A DNA stretch of 64,000 nucleotides from a virus. Position numbers and translations under genes: made by a program. The notes under the pieces were generated by a model. The model had not been told where the DNA came from, made no database searches, and saw only the letters and a list, made by a program, of their open reading frames with translations. Positions 1 to 12,000 of this stretch are shown one piece after another (within the stretch, counting starts at the first letter, position 1; each line of letters starts with the position of its first letter). The DNA lies in IMG/VR virus record IMGVR_UViG_3300030060_004796, positions 44,731-108,730 of that record; one strand, written 5' to 3'.

Positions 1-3000
1 AAATATCACGATCAAACAATACGTAGACAATTTCTAAAAGATCTTGCAGATGATATGATTCAACCTGATCCTGATCAAACAGTAGCATTCCTAGAAGAAG
101 GTATAATGCCTACAGACTTTTATGATGGAACACCAGGCAGTGAGGGTTTAATAACTAAAAGTAGTGATCCATTAAAGTGGGCAACTATAGAAGGACTTAA
201 AGAAAACTATTATGAAGCAACTAAAGTAGATAAGGGTGAAACAACTGACGCTACTAAAGAAGAAAGAAGGCAGGCTGAGTCAGAAACTTCAGAAGGAACT
301 CAAGCAGAACCTGACTTTGAAAGTGTTACAGGAAGAAGTAAATACCAACAGTTTCTACAAAAAGATAAAGATACACGTGAGATTATAGAAAGAAAGTATA
401 AAGAATATAAATCTACTTGGAATTCTGAGCAAGGTCCGCTTATGAGTAAGAATGAATGGGCTGCTTCACCACAAGGTGGAAAAAATATTATAAAGTCTAG
501 ATATGAGTTAGATCAAATGTATCAAGCAGAACCTGCTGAAGTAAAAGATAAATATCCTACTCTAGAAGATTGGATAATTGCAAATAAAAAGAATCCTTTA
601 ATTGCAGGAACAAACGGAATACTCACTAAAAATAATGTTGGTATTTCAGATGTATCTGTAAACTTATCTAAAGAAACAGGAGTACAAAGAGATAAACTTG
701 ATGGTAACCAAAAAGTAATTGCTACAGATAAGGCTACTGGATTAAGTGTTATTGAGGTAACTAACTATGATGATAATAATAATAAAGATGTACAATATTA
801 TATATCAGATAAAGACCCACAAAATAGAGTTTGGAAAACCTATGAAAATCTAAACCCTAAAGGTAAACAAGTAATTAGATCTGGATATGTAAAAAAGACA
901 GATGCAGTAAAAGCATATAATTATATATTAAGAAATATGCCTTCAGACACTGTGTTTGAATTTGGTAAGGATGATCAAGGAATGCCTATTAAGTGGACAA
1001 CTTCAGATATTGTACTTGACTCTGCAGATAATGAATATATTGTTAGATCTAATCCTAAGATGGTTAGAAGAAATAATAATCTTTATGTAGTACCAATTGG
1101 TAAAGCTAAAGCTAAAAAAGGAGAGGATGAAAGAGTTTATATAACAGAAGATGAATGGAGAACTCAAGGATGGAAAAAGAAAGAAGAATCAAAACTTGAT
1201 ATAGGTACAACAATACAGAAACTTAGTTCATTTGAACCAGTTAAAATATATCCTTTTGACGGAAGTAAAGTATTATTTGGAAAGTTTAAAAATCATCCAG
1301 TACCAGAGGAAGGAGCAGAGTTGTCATTTGATGATGTTTTAAGGAGTTTATCAGAAGAGGATAGAAAAAATATTACATTCCTAGTTGAAAAGAATCCAGC
1401 GTATGATCAATATTTGCAAGACTTAGAAAGTGGAAGTCTTCAGCCATATCAAGGTGATCCTAGATTTGATCCAAATCCAGCTATACGTAAAGGACAAAAT
1501 AAATATGAAGTTACTATAATGTTGGGTAATAGACCTATTGGTAAGATGATGGGTGTTGGGATAGCAACATTAGTAGATCCTAAAACTGGACAAAAAATTG
1601 ATGGACACAAAATAACTACAGAACAAACAGAAAGAATTTTCAGACTTAATGGTAGAGATGCAGCAGATGTAGCAGCAATGGTTAGAAGAAATTATGCAAA
1701 GGCTAATTTAATAACTAGAGAAATTGAAAATAGAATTGGAACTAAAAGTTCAACTGTAATTAAAATCAGTAGTTTACAAGATATTGAGTTAAATGTGTTA
1801 CCTGGTTACACAGGATGGTATGTTGATAATGACAACAATCCTATTAATCCTAGATCTCCTGGTGCAAAAAAGAATGCTAAACGTGCTTCAACACCGTGGG
1901 CAGATATACCTCAATCATATAATAATTATGATGGTGAATTAATTATATATGACACAAAAAGATCAAGAGATTCAGGAAGAAGATCTTCTACAAAAGTGTG
2001 GTCAATTGATCCAAGTAGTGCAAGAGGTAAAACAATATCTAATGAGATTACAAATTACATTCAGAAAAAAGGCTTATTATCTGTAGGTCAATTGGGATCA
2101 GGTAGATACTTACAGTTTGTGAAACTACCAAATGGTACAATTCATCATTTTGAATTAAAGTTAGATCCGCTATCAGAAGAAAGCTTAAATGATATTGCTG
2201 TTGATATTAAAAATAAACAACAGGAACTTATTGGTAAGGCATATAATGAAAAAGGAAAATTAAACAAAAAGCAAGCGGTACTTACAAGAGATAAAATTAA
2301 CCAAGAACTAGCAGAATCTTTCTACATACTTTCAAATATTGTTGGGGATGATATAGAAATCTACTTTAAGGAAACAGGTGAGATGATGTTTAAAGTAGAA
2401 AGAGAAGATTCAAAAGTAACTATAGCTCTTGAAGAAAAATTCTTTGAACTTATCACAGATGGAAAAAGTTTAATAGAAACAATTAATAATGAGTTTAAAA
2501 GAGTGGAGGCAGATAAAGCAAAGAGAGATAAAAAGTTTAAGAAAACTAACTTTAATCTTACAATGGAAAGCTTTTCTCCATCTATACCAGCTAACTTAAC
2601 TGATCCAACTCAACTTGTAGATTCTGGTGTTTCAGCAAGAGTTATAGCAACTGTGTCATGGGGACAATTAGCTGATATTAATTATACAAATGAAGTTAAG
2701 ATTAAGGAAGAAATAAATGGTCCTAGTACAACAGGAGGTACAATGACACAAACAACTCCTTATGGAACAGAGCAAGGCCCAGAAGTACAGCTACCAAATA
2801 CTACAAAAGAAAATGCTTATGAGATTCCAAAATCAAAGTTTACTATACCAGAAGTAACTAGTAATGAAGATAGATTAGCATTAATAGAAGAAACTTTAAC
2901 TGAAGACCATAAGCGTACAGTAGCTTTAATGCGTGAAAAAAATATTGCTCCAGAAAAAATAGAGAGTTTTATATTTAGTAAAGCTAAAGAAACAGGTCAA

Positions 3001-6000
3001 GGAAATAATCTATTAGTGGATTTTGAAATGGAAGACATTTTAAATAATCCAAAAGAGTATAGTGAAGCATTAGTAGTTAATGCTATGAGAAGAAGAATAG
3101 ATGGAAGTAGTCCTATTAGTAGTGGTAGTGCTGAATCTAGAACAGCAGAAAATCTAGCAGAAATTAAACAAGATATACAACAAGGAGAACAGTTTAATAA
3201 AACTTTTAGTAATGAGAATGCTGCTGGTAGATATAGAGCTGGTGAAGGTTATGTAGCATTTCAAGGAAAATATAGAACTGGTCAAATAGGATTGCGAAGA
3301 TTGGCATATGAATCACTTATTGATTTAGGAATTCTTGAAGGTATTGACAATCTAACAGAAACTGAAATAACAGATGAACTATGGGCAGAGTTAATGGAGC
3401 AAGAGTTTAAGAATCTTCCTGAAGGTATCTTAATGCCTATAAGAAGAAAGATTGCAAACTCTACACCACTTACACCAAGAGAAAGATTAATTATTGACGC
3501 ATTAGAAAGTCAAGGTAAAAATATACTTGATGGAATAACTTCTGAAGAAGCTGCCACTCAAAAGAATGAAGATAATTTACAAGCAGAGTCAGGTAATCAA
3601 AATATATTAGATCAAATATCTAAAAAAAGAAATGAAATAGCTCAAGCTAAAGATAAAGTAGAAAGAGAACTTACAGCTCAAATACAAAAAGCAAATCCAG
3701 AAATGTCTAAACCAGAAGTAGAAATTCAGGTTAATGAGATGATGGAGCAAGATGATGAGATTAAAAAGTTAAATACTGAATTAGCAAAATTACAATCTAA
3801 ATTAGGGTATAAAATATTACCAGAATTTGATGGGAATGATGTTGAAAATATTGACAATTTTATAGACTGGGTTAAAAATAATTTACCAGAAGCTATTATG
3901 GTTGGTGATATTGATGATTTAGGTAGAAGATTAAAAGCTAATGGTGTAACTATTGGTGCGTTTGTTATGGAACTATCTAAGGTTTCTGGAGGAATAAAAG
4001 ATCTTGTAGGTAAAGTATATGTAGGAAAACAATCTCCATTTAGATACCATGAGGCATTTCACGGTGTATTTAGAATGTTACTTACTGATGCTGAAATTAA
4101 AAAATATCTTGGTGTAGCTAAGAATGATGTACGTAAAAAAATGCAAAGCTCTAAAGGTTATGAAATACTACCTGGAGTGTTTGTTAAAAATATGAATCAA
4201 GCTAGAATAACTCTAAGAGGTCTAGCAAAGTCATATGCTTTAATGGACAATGCAACATTAGATGAAAGAATTTATGAAGAATATCTAGCTGATGAGTTTG
4301 AAAAATTCAAAACAAATCCAAGATCTTCTAAGGTAGGATCTGAAGTTAAAAGTTGGTTTACACGTTTATTAGAATGGATCAAAAATATTTTCTTAGGATA
4401 TAACTCTTCAGAATTAAATGACTTATTTACAAGTATAGATTCTGGAAAATATAGAGAAGCAGGTATTCAAGAAAATGTATTTACAAGAGAAGCTATGCAA
4501 GAAATTGCTGAAGGAGGTGTAGTTACTTCAACAGCTTTGAAAGCAATTAGAAAAGGAGATCCTATTGAGTCAGTAAGGCCTACTGTTAGAAACGGGGTAG
4601 TAATTCCTGATGGAAGAACAATCTATATAAATAATTATTTTACAGCTAAAGAGACAAATGGAATAGTTGCAGAAATAGGAGCTATGTATCTCAATAGATT
4701 AGATACTCTTGCTGATGATCCTAATTTTACAGGAGAATACAATCCTTCAGCAATACTTGACCAAACAATAGATGAGTATATAGAAAGGTATAATTTTGCT
4801 AGAGCAACGGAAACTTCTGACGGAACTAAAAATTATTACTATGCTGGCAAAATAAATAGACAGACTAGAGAAAAATTAAATGAAAGATATAAGTCATTAA
4901 AGCAATATAAATCTGATGTTAAAGATTCTGTTACAGAATATCTAGAATTGTTTGATGAAGATGTTACATCTGAATTAGAAGTTTTAGAAAAAATTGATAT
5001 GGATTCTGGAGGTCAAGTTAAGACAACAGAACAATATGAAAAAGATGCAAATGAAATAGGAGGATGGAAATCATTAAGTAAAGGTGTACGTAAATTTCTT
5101 GCAACTACAACTAAAGAAGTGAAAGATGAGTTTACTGGAGAAATAGTTTCTGTTCCAGTTGATTATATTACAGCATACAATGCGTTAATGAAATCTTTAT
5201 CAGGTATGACTAATATACATAGTATGCTTGTTAAGTTAAAATTATTCTCAGAATCAAGTGAAGATGCAAGAGCAGTTATAGATGCAATCTTTACTAAAGC
5301 TAATCTTTCTAATATTACACTAGAGGATTTTATAAATGGAAATTATAAGCTTGATCAAGTAACTAATGAAGTTTTCTTCCAAGGTATTATAAAAGCATTT
5401 TCACAATTTAGAACGGATTATTATTATTTAGAAACAGATGTAGAAAAAGGACTTGTAAATATATTTAAAGCAAATCATAGAGATGATGCTCATACTCAAA
5501 CTGATAAATGGCAAGGAAATTATACAAGTAAATTAGAGAATTTAAATACAAATCCTAATGCTCTTAGTGCTGCACAAGATCCTTGGGGTAGTATTGTATT
5601 TAATTCTAATAAAGAATCAATTAAAGAAGAAGAGTTAAATACAACATCAAAAAGAATTCAAAGACAAATAGAAAATAGTATAGGTTTTAATCTTAGTTGG
5701 ATGACTGTTAAATATATGATTCTATCAAACGGTATTCAAAATAAAACAGATGCTCAAGCAAAATTCTTAAATACATTTAAAAGTGAGATAGAATTTAATT
5801 TAGATGATGTTTCTCAAATTCAAACAGCTATTTCAAATCATGGACTTACAAAAGATAACCGTCAAACTGGAAACTTATTTTATGATATGAATGAAGTTTC
5901 TGTTGAGGAAGAAGAAAATGAAGTTAATGCAGAAGGAACAGATGTAAAATCTAGAATTAAAAAGCTAGCAAAATTAAATGCAATTTTTGATGACACAGTA

Positions 6001-9000
6001 GGTGCTACAGTATTTAGGAATCCAGAAGGAAAACTTATATATGCTCATCAAATGCCAACTTATGATCTAGAGAAAATAGCAGAATTAAATAGTGAAGATG
6101 CTATAGATGAGTTAATGAACAGTAACAGATTCTTAAATTCTAACTATTTATTAAATGATCCTAGATTTAGAAAACTAGCTGCGGATGGTAAGCTAAGAAT
6201 ATCTAGAGTAGCTGGACAAAAAATAGTAGACTTAAATACTGATAGTGAAGGTAACTTTAAAGCATCTAATGGTATTGATCTAAGTAGAAGAGCTGTAACA
6301 TTTGGAGATTCTACACCTAAAGATTTTTTATCTCAAATGATAAATCTTTATATAGCTGACTATAATAATTTAAACGGTAAAGTTCCAGAAAATACGTATA
6401 AAGCTGAAGATGATTTTGGAACAATGATAGACAAACCATTTACTACTTCATTAGTTAATGTTACAGTAATTGCAGAATCTAACACAGCTGACTTTGTACC
6501 TATACCTATTATAACCGCAGTACAACTAAAGAATGGAAAATCTACAATAACTGATGAATATGTAGATGATGTTATGACTGAAGTTGAAAATGAATATAAT
6601 AGAATTCAACGTGAGGTACAACAAACAGAAGGATATACAGAAGACAACCTTAAAGGATATAATGAATTTACTTCTGTTGAAGATATAAATGATGAAGATG
6701 CTAAAACAGATAGAGCAGCTAAATTTGGAACTACTGCTGAACTATTAAAAAGCAAGAAGAGAACTTCAGAAACAATTAGAGAAGTTGGAGATGGTATTGA
6801 GTTTGCTTTAGGTCCTGCTGAAGTAAAGTCAGCAAAATCCGGAACAAGTATAATACTAAGAGAAGTTGGACATAATAATAAGAAGCTGGGTCTTAATCAA
6901 GATGAGTCAGTAAGAACTCCTATTTATACTTTAAAAAGTAAAAAAGAAACTGAAGAAACTTATTCAGTAACATATAAAGGTGTAGTTTCTGTAGAGTCAT
7001 ATTCTGTAGATACTATAAAAGAAATGTTAAATGAGGATTGGTCAGAAGCAAAAGATGGTACTCATACTCATAAAGTAAAGCTTGGTGATGAATCAATATG
7101 GGTTAGAAGTGCTAGACAAAGAGATTGGATTAATGGCAAAAAAGATCTTGAAGTATTTGAGGTTATACCTTCTTCAAAAGTAGAAACGGAGATAACAGAA
7201 CTAGGTGAGGAAATAATAACAACTGAAGATAACGTATTAAAAGAACTACAAAGAATTGCAAGAACTGAAGTTGATGATAAGGGTAATCCTTTATCATTTG
7301 ATGAAGCACTTAAGATGACTAAAGAAAAGACAGGAATTGATCCTAGAGCATTAGTTATTCAAAGATTAAATCAAGAGTTTGAAGAGTTTATGGAAGTTAT
7401 AGGTCCGGGACAAACAGGAGCTATCAATCAAATAGATAAAAGATTAACTAGCAAACTAACAACAGCAGAGGGAAAAACAAACAAGAATACAGAAAGATCA
7501 ATGGTTCTTCTTAATCTTGAAAATAACAATACAGATAATCACAACTTAAAACAAATATTTTTTAATGATTATCTAAATAGAATATCTATTAAACAAATTC
7601 TTATGGGTGATAGAGCTTTAGGTCTTAAGGATGTTGTGGATGAGATCAAAAGAATGAAAGCCTTAAATGCTGCTGGACCAAGTGCTGAAAGTGTTATTTA
7701 TGCTCCTGAAAAAGGAGTGATGCATCCTACTAAACATATTAGTCTTATAACTATGACTGATGTTGAGACTCCTTCTAAATATAATACAAAAGGCAAAGAA
7801 GGTAAAGTTACTGAGACTGATGCTCAAATGTGGGGAACTACTAAAGGGTTTAGACATACAATGTTTGGATTTGGAATGCTTAATTCTGCACAAGCTAAAA
7901 TATTAGACAAGATAGAAGCAGGAGAAGATATTAGTATAGATGAATTTTATGGTGCTGGAGTTTCTAAAAATGGATATAAACAATTAGGTGCTATTTTAAA
8001 TTCTCAAAAACTTGTTTATTTTGATGGAGAAGTATTTCTAAAGATGTCTAATATTGTATTAACTAAGGCATTGACTTCTGATCCACAAACTAATTTCCAA
8101 ACTGCTCTTCCAGGAAGAGAAGATATGCATAATCTAAGATTAAAGCTAGAAAAGATAGAACAAGAAGGTGATCAAACTATTGCTTTTGCTGTGCCTGAGT
8201 CTGCTTCTAAAATGGTTAAAAGAAATGTTATAGATTATACAAGAGCTTTTGATGCTAATTTAGAATTAAGTCCTGAAAATATTTCTAGCCTTGATGCACG
8301 TTGGATGAGATTACAACAAGTTAATCCATCTAATAAAGAAATCATTATTGATCCAACACAAATAAAACAAATCATCACAAGTGAGCAAGATGATAGTGTT
8401 CAAGTAATGTTTGCTGGAGAAATGATCCCAATAGGAAAAATAAGAGAAATCTACAATGATGCTGTAAGTAATAGAGTTGAAATTAAATATCTAGATAGAA
8501 GAAACTTAATATTTGATTTCCAAATAGGACAAGATGAATTACAAGCAAGTATTAAGAAAGGACAAGTAACTCCTGATCTATCTGCATTCTTAGAATACGC
8601 AAAAAATAGTTTAGCAGCATCAGGTGCAAGAGCACAATTTATGGAATTATTTGAAGTGGATAAAGCTGGTCAGCCAAAATATGATCTAAACAATCCTATT
8701 ACAATCAATAAATTCCAAGAACTATTTATGTCATTCTTCACTAAAGGTGTAATGAGTGAAAAGGTAAGTGGTGAATCAGTTGCATTAGTATCTGGGCAAG
8801 GTATGAAAGTAATTAAGAAGGTTAAACAATTAGATCCTGTAACAGGTCAACCTATTGAATGGGAAGTTATTAGAATGCAAGACTACGCTAATCTTAAAAA
8901 TAGACCAGAAATAAAGTATCTTAATTATACAGATGTTGCTAATAAGACATTTGCAGATATGAGAGTAGGTGATTTATATGTAGATGAATTAAAAGCTAAT

Positions 9001-12000
9001 GTAAAAGAGTATGATGAAAATGGAAAGGAGACAGGACTAGTATATTCTGAAATGATGTTGCCTGCACATCATTCATCATTAAAAAATATTAAATCAGGAC
9101 AAAAGATTCCTGATGTTGTATCAAAAGCATTTGCTACACGTATTCCATCACAAGATAAACACTCTGCAATTAATCTTAGACTTGTAGACTTTATGCCTGT
9201 ATTTTATGGATCTTCAGGAGTATTCCCACCAGATCTTATTGAAATATCTGGGGCTGACTTTGATATTGATAAACTATATGTACAATTTAAAGAGTTTTAT
9301 AGACAAGATGGTGAGTTTGTTGAGTATGGAAAAACAAAAGATACTGATAAACAATATGAAGAGTACCTTAGATATAAGCAAGCAGAGTCTAAGCAAAAAG
9401 GTACATCTATGCATATGGCTGTACAGAAGTGGAATAATAGAGGAAGAATTATTGATATAGATTTAGATGCTGATGTTTCTCTTCCTTCTGAAGAAATTAT
9501 TGGAGGATTAAGATTGCTAGATCTGCCAGTAACAAGAGAAGAGTTTGCAGAATACCTAAAGAAAAATAATAATAGACTTCCATATTCTGGAGCACATAGT
9601 AATAAAGCATTGGATGCTAAGTATGCTTTATTAGGAAACGAAGGAATGACAGAAGGTAGAAATGGTAGAGATGTTGGAATTGCTTATGAGCCAGCTGTAT
9701 TAGATCCTTTAGAAGATGTATGGAGCTTTATACAAAAAGAACTTCCGGAATTAGCAGAACAGGTTCAAGAAGAAGGTGTTATAGTAGATAATATGCTTGG
9801 TATGTATAGAGCATGGAAAAACAACAAAGAAGGTGCTAATTCTATTGGAGCTATTGTATTACCTAATATAGTATTAAATTTACTTAAAGAATACAAGGTT
9901 GATTTAAGATCAAAAACTTCAAACGGCAAAAGAATTTTAGGTGGTAACTTAGAACTTAATGGTATTCAGTATAAAAGTTTTAAAGGAGATTATGCTATAA
10001 ATCCTGAAACTAAAAAACCAGATGTAAATGGTTTAAGAAAACAATTTGTAATATCTGCTTTAGTTACAGCTGCAACAGATAACGCAAAAGAAAGATTGCT
10101 TGCAAAACTTGGTTTAAATAAAGATGCATTAGCTACTGTTGGTACATTACTAAGTGTTGGTGTAGATATTAATACAGCAATATTACTTATTAATCAACCA
10201 GATATAAAGCGTATGTATGCTTTAGTTGCTAATAAAGAAAAGCCTACTGATCCAGGAATGGACTCAATGGTCAAAAGAGAACTAGAAGCAATTTTAGCAG
10301 AAGATGCATTAGCAGAAAAAAATTCTAAAAAAGTTAATGTTGATAGTGAATTATTAATAAGACACATAAAAGGTGGAGAAGTTGCTACATATGAAAGATT
10401 TGCTATATTAAAACAATTCCAAGAAGCTAGAACTTTAAAAGAAAATGTAGGCCATCTTCAAGCATTAGTAACTAAAGTAGCAGGTTTAGGTAGAGGCATG
10501 AAAGAAATGTATGATTCTTTTGAAAGCTTTGAAAAGTTAGGATCTGAACTTAACAATGTACAATTTGGAAAAGAAGAAATTCCTTTTGACTCAAGAGAAC
10601 TATTTAAAGGAAAAACATTCCAAGCAACATACTATAAAATATTCCAAAATATACAACAATTAACACCTACTGTATTCTTAACAGAAACAGATGAGTTTAG
10701 AAAAATTACAAGTGCTATTATAGCAAACATGAAAGATCAGAGTCCAGAAAGGGTTCAGAAAGTAAAACGAGATGTTCTTTCTTATATGATTGGAAAAGGA
10801 TACACAACTTATCTTGGTAAAGTAGGAAAAGCAACTCTAGCAGCATCTTTACAAAACGGAATGATATATGATGAGTTTGCTGATGGTCTTACAATAGTAG
10901 ATGTAATAAATGAAATTAAAACTCTACTAAAAGGTAAATCAAATTACTTTATAGATCAATTTGTATATGCAAAGGATACAAGAAATCCAAATAATAAGTC
11001 AGGTATTAATCAAGCTGTATCTAATACATGGGGTAGAATTGGTGCTGATCAAATGACAGTTATTCAAAATAGTCTTAGAGAATTATATGCTGATGAAAAT
11101 ATTAGACACAACGTATATCACTTACTACATTATGAATTAGTTAAGAATGGATTACAATATAGTGAAGGTACATTATTAAGTGCATTCCCAGCAGCTATGT
11201 TAGATGAATTATTATTAGTATCAGAAACTATTAAGGATACATTTAATAATGAGATTGTTACTAATGAAATGTATAACAAATTATTTGGAATGTCTTTTGA
11301 TGAATTAATTTCAGAAGTAACAGAAGGTTATTTACAGAGTAGAAGTAATGTATACTATACTCCTGAAATAAAAAAGACAAAATCTGAAGCTCTTACATAT
11401 AATAAAGAAGAAGGTATATTAGATGTTAGTAGATACAGCAGACGTAAACCTAGAAGTAAGAAGAAAGGAAAACACAAAAGAAAAGGTACAGGTAAAGTAT
11501 TTGATGGAGTACTTAGAAGAGCTGGTTTTGAACAACAAGAAAATGAATTTGAATTCCCTCTAGTTATTACAATGAATGTAGGAACTAAAAGGAAGCCAGA
11601 CTATAGGACTTTCAAGCTTGAAGAAGTATATTCAACTAACAAGATTGAAAAAACAGAATTATCTGATCCGAGTTTCACACCACAAATGATAAATGTTGAT
11701 ACAGACTTTGGAAAAGCTACGGGATATAGAGCAGTATATAAAGAGTTTGATACATTTGGATCTATGCAGCAAAATGGAATGGGATTCATGTGGGGTGATA
11801 GATCAACATACCAATATTTACAAGATGAAATAAACAAAACAACAAGTGCTGTTGAAGATGGAAATCAACAACAAGATGATATGATTAATAAACTTGCTAG
11901 TCAAAAACAAAAATCTCCAATAGGCCCTGGAACAAATGTAAATATTAATGCAACAAATGATTCAGTGAAAACATCAGATAATAATAATAATCCTGTATCT

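Noticed and set aside
55-57. ATG at 55 as start of the giant protein
   Set aside because: The frame is open to base 1 with protein-like residues before it and no ribosome site, so the gene is better called partial.
7663-7893. Open frame on the minus strand inside the giant gene
   Set aside because: Antisense to a clear long coding region, Ser/His-rich shadow composition and no sign of its own expression.
9206-9460. Plus-strand frame overlapping the DFDID region
   Set aside because: It is the +1 shadow of the polymerase domain, whose frame carries the conserved motif.
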